A stretch of DNA of 64,000 bases, taken from Aphrocallistes beatrix (lineage: Eukaryota > Porifera > Hexactinellida > Sceptrulophora > Aphrocallistidae). The stretch's first letter is position 1. Each line of letters opens with the position of its first letter. The notes under the pieces were generated by a model. That model did not search any database, was not told the DNA's origin, and was given only the letters and a program-made list of their open reading frames with translations. A program made the position numbers and the translations under genes. The stretch is taken from NCBI GenBank assembly GCA_963281255.1, contig OY725505.1, forward strand, positions 620,001 to 684,000, read 5' to 3'. Shown one piece after another: positions 34,115 through 44,615 of this stretch.

Positions 34115-35044
34115 GGGTTGCCGTGGGAATGGGAATCCCCATACACATGTGATGGGAATGGGAATGATTTTCCCCCCGTGGGGATCTGTCACGAAAAAAT
34201 GGTCCGGGGCCAAAACTGGTCCCCCATGCCAAAATTGGTCCGGGTTAAATTTTGTGTCATTTGATTACGTACACTAAAGTAGTCCACTCCTCAAAGGATG
34301 TGATGACATTGCAATCATTCTAGGAGGTCTCTATTAATAGGGAGTCTATTCAATACATGCCAACTGCCGCTTTTATGTGAAGTTTTATTCTATCCACTTT
34401 TTTTTTACTCTACAAATATGTAGAAATTTTCTATTACGTCCTACCATATCCCCCAAACTTCAACGCTGCGCCCGCTTTTATCATGGCTCAAGTTGGCATT
34501 ATTCATGTTAAAAAAAGTGTCTAACGGTAGACCGATAGTGCAGTTAACTTGGAACGTGAGATATGAATATTGTAATACATCGAAGCTACTAAATTTTTGA
34601 AAATTTCGCAGCGTATGGAGATACATAAATACATATGGACGGATGTGGTACACCGTTCTTGCCATAGGGGCATCTCTCTGCAGAAACTGCACTAAAAATG
34701 GTCCCCGGACTAGATTTGGCAGCCAAAACTGATCCCTCCGATCAAATTTGGCAGCTAAAACTGGTCCCCCGGACTAACTTTGGCGACCAAATCTGGTGAC
34801 CAAATCTGGAAATTTAGCTATGGGGGACCATATTTGGCCAGGGGGGACCAATTTTGGCTGCCAAAACTGGTCCCCCGGACCAATTATGGCGACCAAATCT
34901 GGTCCCCCGGACCAATTTTGACCTGACAGATTCCCATAGGATTCCTATGGGAATTCCCTCAGGATTCCTATGGGGATTCCCACAGGAATTCTATGGGAAT
35001 GGGATGGGAATGGGAATTGAAATTCCATTCCCACGGCAACCCTG
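34115..35044. mobile_element. hAT-type MITE (GGGAATGG family) split by element II
   Basis: The left end CAGGGTTGCCGTGGGAATGG and the right end (reverse complement) CAGGGTTGCCGTGGGAATGG are identical inverted ends, filled with GGAATTCC/GGGATTCC units as at 31410-31556. It is split between 34186 and 34929 by a TG..CA element. The flanking 8-mers (CAATAGAC, ATACATAT) do not match, so the boundaries or target duplication are not confirmed. Confidence 0.55.
34187..34928. mobile_element. TG..CA element II, nested
   Basis: Starts TGTCACGAAAAAATGGTCCG, nearly the same as element I, and ends TTTTGACCTGACA. Flanks GATC (34183-34186) and GATT (34929-34932) could be a 4-bp duplication with one change. 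Its ends carry CCCCCGGACCAA/TTGGTC units. It sits inside a hAT MITE that sits inside element I, so the family moved at least twice here. Confidence 0.6.
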
Positions 35045-35409
35045 ATACATATTTAGCTAATCTCTAATCTAAGAAGTGTATTTTATTTCTTCTGCTCTCT
35101 AAAATCTGAACTCTTCCTATTGAGTGCCTACCTATTCCAACTATAATAACTAGACCTAATAACAGCTACCGCCGCGCCACTGGGGCTTGACATCCTTTCC
35201 AAATGGTGATGCATTTTTCATTGAAATATTGGTTAGGGCGGACCAAAATTCCTTATGGAAAATTGGTCCCCCGGACCAATTTTCCCTGAAATAAATGGTT
35301 CCCCCGGACCAATTTCCCCTGAAAAAAATGGTCCCCCCGGACCAAAATTCCATGGAAAATTGGTCCCCCGGACCAAAATTTTCGCGGAACAATTTTACAG
35401 TGACAGACT

Positions 35410-36084
35410 CATACAATGCTATCTGATTCTAATGCATGTGTTCCAATATTTTAATTGATAGTAGTAATTATGGTTAGCATGCAATGCGGTCATCCATAGT
35501 CTACTATAGGCTATGGGTCATCATATTCTCTTACAAATAATTGGACATATTATAGTACTGTCACATCAAGGCTATCCTAATGATGCATTCTGGACTTTAT
35601 CCTTGGATTAATTAATTGTGCTCCAGTCCTGAGCTCTGTTTATCGGTTGAAAGAAATAGTTACTGTCCTTTATTGATGCCGTAAACCAATAGTTTTAGGT
35701 TCGGAATTTTTGTCGATCTTCTCCCATTTATCACTATTAATTATTAATTAAAACCACCTTAGCCGAATCAGATTTATTCTGGTTAACATATTTCCATTCC
35801 CAATTGCATCTCCTCTGAATTATTGTAGTGCAAATATTGTGATTTCCAGGTGACTTCGCTTAATTGGGACACTTTTGTTTTGGATATTTTGTCCCGATTA
35901 ACCAATTAACCGATGAAATGTAGTATTAGCTTCTATGTATGGGAACCATTTCGTTCCTAGAGACATGTCCCAATTAAGCGGTTGTCCCAATTGACCGGTG
36001 TCCCGATTAAGCGGAGTTGAGTGCAACTTAATTTATTAGTTTGAATGCAAATGCGTTTAAAAGATAAACATAATATTTACATTT
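35410..36084. repeat. Copy of the CBFB-NHL intergenic region
   Basis: 35410-35846 aligns with 18009-18480 and 22067-22510 (CATACAATGCTATCTGA, ATTATGGTTAGCAT, TTTGTCGATCTTCT). It confirms that the whole CBFB-3'-end to NHL segment was duplicated. Contains a pogo-like MITE at 35847-36023. Confidence 0.75.
35847..36023. mobile_element. Pogo-like MITE
   Basis: The left end CAGGTGACTTCGCTTAATTG and the right end (reverse complement) CAACTCCGCTTAATCGGGAC are similar inverted ends. Repeated TGTCCCAATTAAGCGG motifs occur inside. The paralogous intergenic copies lack it. Confidence 0.6.
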
Positions 36085-37332
36085 CTAATAGAAAATATGC
36101 AACATAAAATGAGTAAAACTAGAAGCACAAATAATCTTATTATTTGGAATAATGATTATTCCCTTTGGCTCTATTCTTCTCTCGTCGTCTTCATTAGCAG
36201 CACCTACAGTGTGTAGGAGAATTCCTTGTTGCGAGAATACTTTAATGCAAGCATCACTATAATCACTGATAAGGATGTTATTCTGTTTATCGAAACAGAA
36301 ATAATATCCTTCTCTCACTTGTTTGTTACCTTCCTTACCGCATGTAATGAATGAACGGATTTTATTGCCAGCTTTAGAAAACACATGGAGACAGGGATTG
36401 TCCATATAGCTCAGAACGAATACTTTATCCTCTAATAGCTTAACGTCACTAGGCACTGTCATGGTAGAGTGTTGTATGGATTGCTTATATTTCAGTTTAC
36501 CGTCCATCACAACAACTCGATTGTTACCTCTATCCGCTACGTACACATCTCCGTTAGTGTCTACAGTCAGTTGTTGAGGAGAAGAGAACTTATTCCTACC
36601 AGTTCCTTCCTTTCCTACTTTAGTTACTAACCGGAAGTTAGGTAGTTCGAGTTGGAAAATAGTGTTAAGATATTGATCACTAACGAACACTTCCTTACCA
36701 CTAATTCCCATTCCTACTGGACACTTAAGATATTTCTCGGCGAATGTATTTATGTATTTTCCTTTTTCGGAAAATACACAGATTCTACCTAAATCATCGA
36801 TATAGTTACAATCTGCAACATAAACAAGTTGTGTACTAATGTCATATACTATGCTATAGGGGCAATATAGTTCTCCTGGCACAAAACCTTTCTTACAAAC
36901 CGAGATTCGTGGCAGTTTGAGATTTACATAATCTGGAATCGGAACTACCTCCTTCTCTATCAGTTGTCCTAGTCGGGAGATACTCTCCTCCACCTCTCGG
37001 ATCTCACACTCAAACCACAGTTCCACGTCTCTCACTATTGTCTCCAGTTCTCGCATTCTCTCCTCTATTTCCCCTACCATTCTCTCGCGCATGGAGTGGA
37101 GGACATTCTCATTCATTTCTTCCTGCACCTGAGTCCGAGTGGTAGCTAACTGCTGTCTCGTCCTCAACCGAGCTGTTTCCTCTGTTCGTCGCTGCTCCTT
37201 CTTCTCTCTGTACTCAGTGAGTAGTTTGATCCGTCTACGATTAATGCAAACGACTAAATTGTCGCAACACTGATTGATGCGTGACTCTATCAGGTCTGCT
37301 ACTGCTAGTTCTTCAGGATACCTCTCTGCCAT
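36085..37332 (-). CDS. NHL-repeat protein C
   Basis: 415 residues, starting MAERYPEELAVADLIESR; same length and design as gene A. The N-terminal coiled coil (REKKEQRRTEETARLR, ENVLHSMRERMVGEIEERM) is followed by NHL repeats (YSIVYDISTQLVYVADC, PQQLTVDTNGDVYVADRGNN, SDVKLLEDKVFVLSYMDN, YYFCFDKQNNILISDYSDA). It lies tail to tail with the CBFB duplicate, repeating the CBFB/NHL-A arrangement. No lesion is seen, so A and C are probably both functional. The upstream block is conserved, but its bZIP-like site is changed to TGACTCC (37545-37551). Confidence 0.85.
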   Translation of the reverse strand: MAERYPEELAVADLIESRINQCCDNLVVCINRRRIKLLTEYREKKEQRRTEETARLRTRQQLATTRTQVQEEMNENVLHSMRERMVGEIEERMRELETIVRDVELWFECEIREVEESISRLGQLIEKEVVPIPDYVNLKLPRISVCKKGFVPGELYCPYSIVYDISTQLVYVADCNYIDDLGRICVFSEKGKYINTFAEKYLKCPVGMGISGKEVFVSDQYLNTIFQLELPNFRLVTKVGKEGTGRNKFSSPQQLTVDTNGDVYVADRGNNRVVVMDGKLKYKQSIQHSTMTVPSDVKLLEDKVFVLSYMDNPCLHVFSKAGNKIRSFITCGKEGNKQVREGYYFCFDKQNNILISDYSDACIKVFSQQGILLHTVGAANEDDERRIEPKGIIIIPNNKIICASSFTHFMLHIFY

Positions 37333-37640
37333 TATTCTTGTATCTATGAGTGTATGGATAAGATGTCTATTCTAAATGCTGCATTTGAAGTGAGTGCATA
37401 TTTGTACTAGGACAGTGCACTGATGTAGAGATTATGTGATATCTCGTGGTTAGGATGGTGTAAAGTCTGCAGAGGATGTGAGCACTTTGTACAAGGAAAT
37501 GCTTATACAAATCAAGTCATGAGCTGAACTCGTGTACAATGTAATGACTCCTATTTCCTCTCATTGGATATTTAGGGGTGTATTGCTCTGGAGGTTCAAA
37601 TTTATCACTTTCAACATGGTATTTAACTAATCGATTCTAC
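37333..37640 (-). promoter_or_regulatory. Conserved upstream block of NHL gene C
   Basis: Aligned with the upstream blocks of A, B and 62864 (GTGATATCTCGTGGTTAGG, AAGTCATGAGCTGAACTCG). The TGACTCA of the other copies is TGACTCC here. Confidence 0.45.
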
Positions 37641-38117
37641 TGTTAAGTTAAATATTTTATTCTACTCTTTTTCTGAACGGTTAGAAATTTGTATAGTTTG
37701 AAATTGTTATACTATAGCAATCTATACATAAGGCACTGTCGCGCTCAAAAAACTTGAACCAGGCATGGACTAGTATAGTTAGGGAATTTCACAGCATGAA
37801 CCTTAAGTTTTTTTTCTAGGCACGATAGACTTTAAACATGTATTACCAGCATATATAAACCACATATCAGAGTCCCCGATTCCGTAATCAAAATGTGCAT
37901 TGGCATCATCATATTGCGCAACGAGCCCTTTTTTGATGAAATTTTGGCAATTTTATCACCTGTTTTATACAGTCATTATCCACCATTAACGCCTAATTAT
38001 CACAGAAAATCACTCTGGAACAGTTGTTTAGAAATATGTGGAAATTTCGTCAATGTTCATCAATGTTGACACATTCCTGCGTTGCTATGGAAATGCAATT
38101 TGACTAATTTGGAATTG
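37641..38117. repeat. Duplicated flank
   Basis: 37730-38060 matches 24300-24600. The GTTGCTATGGAAATGCA at 38082-38098 belongs to the foldback family of 15804-17424 and 61719-62481. No gene. Confidence 0.5.
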
Positions 38118-38440
38118 CAGTAGGACGTCAGTTATCCGAATGGGTTGGGACCGAGGGGGTTCGGATAACTGAAATGTTCGGATAACTGAAGTTGTTATGT
38201 AATTACTATATAAAAAAGATAGTCAGTAGTACTAAGTAGTCATAATGATTAATATGGATAAAATACATATTGATCTATGTATCATCAAAATTATATAAAA
38301 TGATGGCAGTGTAGCACTATCAATTCTCTACTCAAGGATGCATCATTTATAAATTTAATATAGTTTAGTTTGGTCAACCAAGGGGTTCGGATAACTGAAG
38401 TGTTCGGATAACTGAAGTTCGGATAACTGACGTTCTACTG
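38118..38440. mobile_element. 323-bp MITE
   Basis: Ends CAGTAGGACGTCAGTTATCC and (reverse complement) CAGTAGAACGTCAGTTATCC. Subterminal GGATAACTGAA motifs are repeated on both sides. TA follows the right end. Pogo-like, non-coding. Confidence 0.7.
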
Positions 38441-38597
38441 TATATCTCTAAATTTGCAAATGCTAGACGCCAATAAATGGTATCATCCAATAAGCAATAT
38501 GCGACTTCCTATTCACCAATAATACACTTTGTCTCTCTAAATATAACAGTTATTTCATTATCATTTTGTTAATTGCGAATTATTTAAAAGATAAACA

Positions 38598-39036
38598 TTA
38601 ACATATAAATTTATAATAGAAAATATGTAACATAAAAAGAGTAAAGCTAGAAGCACATATAATCTTGTTATTTGGAGTGATGATTATCCCCTTTGGCTTT
38701 ATTCTCTTCTCGTCGTCCTCCTTAGCATGTCCTACAGTGTGTAGGAGAATTCCTTCTTGCGGGAATACTTTAATGCAAGCATCACTAAAATCACTGATAA
38801 GAATATTATTCTGTTTATCGAAACAGAAATAATATCCTTCTCTCACTTGTTCGCTACCTTCCTTACCGCATGTAATGAATGAACGGAGTTTGCTTCCAGC
38901 TTTAGAGAACACATGGATACAGTGATTGTCCTTTCAGCTCAGTACTAATACTTTATCCTCTAATAACTTAATGTCTCTAGGTTCTGTCATTGTAGAGTGT
39001 TGTATGGATTGCTTATATTTCAGTTTACTGTCTCCA
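38598..39036 (-). pseudogene. NHL-repeat protein D, 5'-truncated
   Basis: The C-terminal third of an A/C-type gene: FSKAGSKLRSFITCGKEG, YYFCFDKQNNILISDFSDA, PKGIIITPNNKIICASS. Homology ends at 39036 where a MITE begins; the 5' two-thirds are not found beyond it. A frame disruption near 38935 (TTTCAGCTCAG instead of ATATAGCTCAG) adds further decay. Confidence 0.75.
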
Positions 39037-39208
39037 CTTAATAGGGTTACATCGGTCAGAGGACATTTTGCCCCGATTAAGCGGGGAACCCTATTAACCG
39101 AAAATAATTTGTATTAGCTTTTATGTGTGAGTTATTCCGGTCCAACCAAAAGTGGCCCGATTAATGGTTGATCCGATTAACAGTGACCCTATTAAGCGGA
39201 GTCGACTA
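39034..39208. mobile_element. Pogo-like MITE truncating NHL copy D
   Basis: Left CTCCACTTAATAGGGTTAC, right (reverse complement) GTCGACTCCGCTTAATAGGG, with internal CCGATTAAGCGG motifs. Same class as 35847-36023. The target duplication is not clear. Confidence 0.55.
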
Positions 39209-39574
39209 TATTATGAAAAGCAAATTATAGATTTTGCGTTGAGAACCAAAAGTCATTTTGAAATTTGTTCTATTTAAAATTTAATTGATGAAAAGTGATG
39301 ACTCATCGTAAAACGTCAGTCGACAGACTGATAGTAAAGACAGGAAATATGAAACTTTTAATATAACCTGCATAATAAATATCATACACGTTTAGTAAAC
39401 ATGGAGAACTCGTTTGATTAATTTTCATAATATATTTTTACTATAATTGTGTTTTAAAACATTTCTTTCCATGTCAACCAATCAGACTTAAGTATAGGGA
39501 GCAATTATGATTTATTTACATGCGTTTAGTTAGGTATAATCCCAATTGGCATAAAAATCAAGGTCACTGTGAAA
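39209..39574. other. No gene seen
   Basis: AT-rich sequence between a MITE and the Gypsy remnant. Confidence 0.4.
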
Positions 39575-41010
39575 AGAATTTAGGTATCTGACCAGTGATC
39601 GGCCGTCGCATTGCGGATGGTACGGCGTTGTATGTTTCTTTCTGACATCTAGAGTCCTGCAGAATGTACGGAATCCTCATCATCTAGTTGTGATCCCTGG
39701 TCTGTAAGGATAATTATCCCTAGGAACTCCGCGGCCGCGGTAGATCCAACCAAAGGCGGTCACTACATTTTCACACGTCAGATCATGTAGAGACATTATT
39801 TCAATCATACGGGAAATAAATCCACCATTAGTAGAAAATATCTACATATATTCTCCATGGAAAGTGCCGATATCGACTCCAACAGCAGCTCCGGGGTAAT
39901 CTTGCTCCAACGAGAACAGCTCCAAAAATAACAACCCGTCTCTTAGTCTCAAACTATTCGACACCCTCTTCAACTTCCCTTGGGTTACTTGTCCTGTCGA
40001 CCTATACAGTATTTTAGCTTCTCGTATTACCGGATCCTCATTCTGGGCTTAAGCAATCCCGCTCCGAGCTGGTTAGGGAGGTCAACCACGTACAAATGTT
40101 CCTCAAATGTACAAGTATGTTCCTGATTTAACTCGTCGTCGTAACCAGGTGGCGATTACGGTTTAGATAGTCTGCGACCCAACTAGAGTGTACGTTCCTC
40201 ACTATCCAATACGCGTAACATTTGGATCACGGGTCTCTCGTTGCCAACCCGTATAAGCGTATCTACGTATCCATAGAGTACTTGGACGGGCGAGCTACAT
40301 AGTCCGTGCACCTCACTAGGTGTACGTACCAATTCGCTTCCTAACTTGAGTTCTGCTAGCGTATACGGTCGATAACGCAAGTTTTGGCGCCAGTGTTTAA
40401 CATAGCAGTGACATTACAGTGCCCAACTTTACCTGTAAGGTTACTGCCTCTTCGTAAGAGTGAACGGGGAAAGCCTCTTCGCGCTTGAAATTTCTATCGT
40501 TTCTGTCGTACCTGCGTGATGCCTTCGGGAATTTACTGGTCCAATGCCCCTTATTCCCACAATTTCCGCAAGGACGCTCGGGACAATACCTCCACACATG
40601 CCCATACTTACCACAGGTGAAATAGCCCATGTTCTGGGACATTTGGCCAGGTCTTGTCTTTCTAGGGACTCTATCATCGTCTGTACTAGTCTTTCTATGG
40701 AATCTATCGCTATGGAATCGGAACGTGTTTACTTTCGCGGGGTCCTTCGTTAATTCTTCAGTACCTCTCCCTTTACTCTCTGAGTTTGAGGTTTTGGTTG
40801 ATTATTAGCACTATTTTTCATCATGAATAGCGAAGAAGCATACGTCATATTTACGTATTCTTCATTGCACAAAGAACAAACAATATCTTCGATTGCATCC
40901 GAGTTTATTGTCCTCAATAATTTGGAAGAAACTGATTCAGATCGGATTAAATTCTCAAGGCTTAGAGAAGACAGGAGAGAATACCGGAGGCGAGCCGACA
41001 TATCAATCAC
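39575..41010 (-). pseudogene. Ty3/Gypsy-like retrotransposon remnant, internally deleted
   Basis: On the minus strand, from 41010 down: gag-like sequence, then tandem zinc knuckles (CGKYGHVWRYC, CGNCGNKGHW) near 40560-40620, then a frame at 40183-40380 that may be protease-side sequence. Integrase core pieces follow at 39600-39730 (LTDQGSQ, then TLDVRKKHTTPYHPQCDG), in two frames. Reverse transcriptase and RNase H are not recognisable between them, so the middle is deleted. Several frameshifts and stops are present. No LTRs could be delimited. Confidence 0.65.
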
Positions 41011-41397
41011 CCTGCGGACTATCTTACTGCCCTTAATAACCTATTTGGTATTCTTATACGCATTGATCCCTTCGTGAAACTACCCCTAAGGACGACCAAT
41101 CACCTACTTTTTATTTTAAACTTAAACAAACCATCCTTCCTTCCTTCCACCACCATCTACCCTGTGGTATATATCTACAACTCATAGACGCCAAGTGTGG
41201 GTAACTGGGGGGGCGTGGTGCCGGGCAGTGGAGCATTGGAGGAAGCTGTGGTAGGGCAAGACTTCACACAAACTTATAGATTACAACTAAACCCCAAAAT
41301 TATGTTAATTGAATCTAGATATACTATATCCCAATTACATTTTTGTTCCACTATAGTCCGAGATTCTTTTCCCTAGGTGCCAACAATAGCTGTAGAT
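41011..41397. other. Intergenic, small repeats
   Basis: 41185-41255 is a shortened copy of 4765-4865 (GACGCCAAGTGTGGGTAACT, GGAGGAAGCTGTGGT). No gene. Confidence 0.4.
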
Positions 41398-41754
41398 CAG
41401 CGGTGGGCAACCTGGGGCCCTCGACTCTTTCAAAACACTATTATGGAGCCCGCGTGTTAATGATTGTAATACAAAATGGGCCCGCCTAATTTTGGTGTGA
41501 AATTGATGTTGAATATCAATATATTTTCTATAATCATATATGATTATTCAATTTATTTTACTTATTTTTGCTTTTATAAGTATAATTTTAGTTGTTACAT
41601 TGCTTCCATATAAGTTTCTAATGTCAGTTCTTGCTACGGCCATGGTGATGCAACCGTAGCAAGAACTGACAGATTTGGGGCCCGCGAGACCCCTCGCTGG
41701 CCCCAATTTTGATGGCCTAATGGTCCACTTAAGGATTAAGGTTGCCCGCCACTG
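41398..41754. mobile_element. 357-bp hAT-type MITE
   Basis: Ends CAGCGGTGGGCAACCTGGGG and (reverse complement) CAGTGGCGGGCAACCTTAAT. Flanking octamers CTGTAGAT (41390-41397) and GTGTAGAT (41755-41762) differ at one base. It contains the hairpin at 41622-41671. Confidence 0.75.
41622..41671. repeat. Perfect 18-bp inverted duplication
   Basis: Arms TGTCAGTTCTTGCTACGG (41622-41639) and CCGTAGCAAGAACTGACA (41654-41671) with a 14-nt spacer, inside a hAT MITE. Confidence 0.85.
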
Positions 41755-41984
41755 GTGTAGATCGATATTTGAGCGTCTAAGGTTAAAAAAAATTCGACCC
41801 CTCCACAACGGACAAGCTTTGTGGAACGGAATAAATTTAACATACAATGAGTCTCCCAAAATGGGCACTCCGAGAAAGGGACAAAGACCATGTTCCAAAT
41901 GTATCCTTAACTGGGAGACTCTACTTACTGTATGTACACTTTTTCTCCTCTGCGGTGTTTCATTATTAACAACCCTTATTACAC
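41755..41984. other. No gene seen
   Basis: Short flank between the hAT MITE and the mariner. An open frame crosses both but has no family features. Confidence 0.35.
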
Positions 41985-42321
41985 TACGAGGGGTGATTGA
42001 TAAGTCCGTGGCCTAAGGTAGAAGGAGATGTGATATACAGGTTTTATTGAGTGTGCATTCATTTAAACTTGACAAATGATGACACTGAAAATTTGAAGTG
42101 ATTAACCTGAACTGTTTTTTATATACAGCTTTTCAGTAACCGGTTCATGAGAAAATGGAAAACATCAGCAATCGTGCAGTAATCCGCTACCTCGGTCTCT
42201 AGGGCTTAACACCCAATGAGGTTCACGAGGACATGGTTGCCACACTAGGGGACAGGGTTGTTTGATTTAAATCATTGATTTAAATCAATGATTTTTATTA
42301 ATTAAAATCATGATTTAAATC

Positions 42322-42580
42322 ATACAAGCGCGCTTCGCTTGCTTGCGCTGCGGGGCTAGCGGACACAAAGTGTCCGCCAGAGGCTCCCTTCGGTCGCCTG
42401 GAGGTGACATTGGTTAATTATAAGGGAGAAATCATCTCTAAATATGTTCATCTTAGTTGTAAAATCGATATCACTCTGAAAAACACCAAATTTGTCAATT
42501 TTTAAAATTTTGATGAGTAATGATGACGTCATAGCAAAGTGATGAGTCATCATTTTTTGATGATAGTTGCACAATTTGTG
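42322..42580 (+). repeat. R1 dispersed repeat
   Basis: AAGCGCGCTTCGCTTGCTTG, GGACACAAAGTGTCCGCC and TTCGGTCGCCTGGAGGTGAC, then GGTTAATTATAAGGGAGA and a GATGAGTAATGATGACGTCA tail. Best-preserved copy of R1. Confidence 0.65.
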
Positions 42581-42817
42581 AGATATGTTAGTATACAGAT
42601 TCTATTAAAATTTCAGCCTTCTATCTCCTATAATGGCTGAGTTATGCCCGAATAAGTGTGTTGATTAACTTTTAAAAATGTGACAATGACGTCATAATTC
42701 CATGATGAGTCGACATTTTGCTCTGAGCTCAGAACTTACTGGAGCCATAGCCAAAAGACTCCCACATGCCAAAAATCAGCTTTCTGTGCTTGGCAGTTTC
42801 TTCAATCAATTCGTTAC

Positions 42818-42820
<3 letters not shown>

Positions 42821-42856
<36 letters not shown>
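42821..42856. repeat. (TA)n microsatellite
   Basis: About 36 bp of TA/CATA repeats at the insertion point of the 480-bp MITE. It gives spurious YIYIYI frames on both strands. Confidence 0.8.
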
Positions 42857-42859
<3 letters not shown>

Positions 42860-43336
42860 TGCTCTTCCAAAAGTATTCGTACACCCCAATAATTCCCATA
42901 CAATTTGTATAAATCGTATCTATTTTTGGAGGCAATAGTAATAAATCAGTAACAGTTGGACTAAATTTGTCTTAAAATACATATTCTATACACTCGATTT
43001 ACTCATTGTCTAGTGTTTCAAATCAATTACGTACTCTATTTAAAAGTTAAATATTTTTGACCCGTGACACCTAGTGCCACCAACGCCATCATATATAGTG
43101 GCATTAATTTATGTTATGTGGCACAATGAAGTAAATATTCAAATATTTATGTTTGAAGGAGAGTAATTGAGATGAAAGACTATAAAATGAGTAAATCGAG
43201 TGTGTAGAATATGAATTTTGAGCCAAATTTAGTCAAACTGTTACTGATTTATTACTATTGACTCCAAAAATAGATACGATTTATACAAATTGTATGGGAA
43301 TTATTGGGGTGTACGAATACTTTTGGTAGGGCAGTG
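42857..43336. mobile_element. 480-bp Tc1/mariner-type MITE
   Basis: Ends CACTGCTCTTCCAAAAGTAT and (reverse complement) CACTGCCCTACCAAAAGTAT, with inverted arms of at least 100 bases (TTCGTACACCCCAATAATTC). TA on both sides. Inserted in the TA microsatellite of an R3 repeat. Confidence 0.85.
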
Positions 43337-43375
43337 TATATACACAAACATTAATCGAGTTTTAATAGTAAGGAT

Positions 43376-43590
43376 AACAAGCGCGCTTCGCTTGCTTGCG
43401 CTGCGCGGCTGGCAGACACTTCGTGTCCGCCGGAGGCTCCCTTCGGTCGCCTGGGGTCACATTGGTTAATTATAAGGGAGATAGCATCTATAAATATGTC
43501 TGTCCTACTGTTATAATCGATATCACTCGAAAAAACACCAAATTTGACAATTTTAAAATTTTTTGATGAGTAATGATTACGTCAAAATAC
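43376..43590 (+). repeat. R1 dispersed repeat, second copy in the hAT remnant
   Basis: Same order of motifs as 42322-42580, with GGCAGACACTTCGTGTCCGC in the core. The two copies lie in direct orientation around the MITE. Confidence 0.65.
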
Positions 43591-44615
43591 CGGTTAAAGC
43601 GAACAAGGTTTGATTCCCCAGCCTGTACAAATGCATGAAATTAACTTCGGGTAATACGAATTCCGGATAATACGTTCAAGTTTTGAAGGTTCTCTGGTTC
43701 GTATTAACGAGATTCGACCCTATTCGAATTATAATGATCACACATATTACTATAGTGAACAATATTCATCAATGGCTTTTTTTACAATCAAAAATTAAAT
43801 TATTCAGCTCTGGCATCAAGCGCAGGAATTGAGCGGATATTTTCAACATTTGGCTATATACATTCCAGCATTAAGGAATAGTCTTGGAATCGATACGGCG
43901 GCCAAGATTGTATTTATCTACAGAATGCTCTATCTCTATAAAATTGCGTACTAAATTTTCTCTTCTACATTTTCCTATTGCAATTGATCATAAACATGCT
44001 GAATTCAAGCAAAATTAAATCGATAATATGCTATTAAACTATCTGATTCTCAATCTTGTGGATTTATTACCAAAATAATATGACAAAATGTGAAATGAAT
44101 TGCAAAAAGCAATAAAAATTAAAAAAATCTGATTTAGATCCGATTTTTTTGATTACGTCACCGTCACCACACTGGAGACCATTGCCAAGATTCATGACAT
44201 CATCATGGCGGATCGACGAGTAACGGAGTGATACATTGCTATCGAGCTGGGTATCTCACAGGAACGCGTCCATACGGTCATCCGCAATGAACTCCAAATG
44301 TCGAAGGTGTCAGCTCGGTGGGTCCCAAAGCTCCTTTCAGCCGATCAGAAACGGACTCGGCACAACATGTCAAGGGACAATCTTGCCATTTTTAAGGCGA
44401 ATCCCGCGATTTTTCTCCTGCGATTCGTGACCGTGGATGAGACTTGGGTACATCACTTCCAACCAGAAACTAAACAACAATCGAAACAGTGGAAACATCC
44501 GGATTCTCCGGCTCCCAAGAAAGCCAAGACCGTGATGTCCTCAGGAAAGGTGATGGCTTCGGTGTTTTGGGATGCAGGAGTGTTGCTGGTGGATTATCTT
44601 GAAAAGGGTCGCACT

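Larger units (their letters stand above)
33484..35405. mobile_element. TG..CA element I with GGTCC palindrome arrays
   Basis: 1922 bp inserted 6 bases after the stop of the CBFB duplicate. The exact 4-bp duplication GACT lies at 33480-33483 and 35406-35409, and the true CBFB locus shows the empty site (ATGGACTCATAC). It begins TGTCACGAAAATTTTG and ends ATTTTACAGTGACA, so TGTCAC is inverted at both ends. About eight units on the left and five on the right carry palindromes such as GGTCCGGGGGACC separated by CAGGGAAAATT-type spacers. No transposase is present. TG..CA ends and a 4-bp duplication point to an integrase-type enzyme (Ginger or LTR-like), by inference. Confidence 0.8.
42253..44150 (+). 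mobile_element. hAT element remnant inside the mariner
   Basis: Begins CAGGGTTGTTTGATTTAAAT, and ATTTAAATCA-type repeats continue for 80 bp. Near the other end (43802-43954) a hAT dimerisation-domain relic is readable in two frames: SSAGIERIFSTFGYIHSS, then LGIDTAAKIVFIYRMLYLY. The right terminus (GATTTAGATCCGATTTTTTT) lacks a clear CCCTG, and no 8-bp duplication was found, so the right limit is approximate. The middle has been replaced by R1/R3 repeats and a 480-bp MITE. Confidence 0.65.

Noticed and set aside
42729-42938. Frames with YIYIYIYI on both strands
   Set aside because: Produced by the TA microsatellite.
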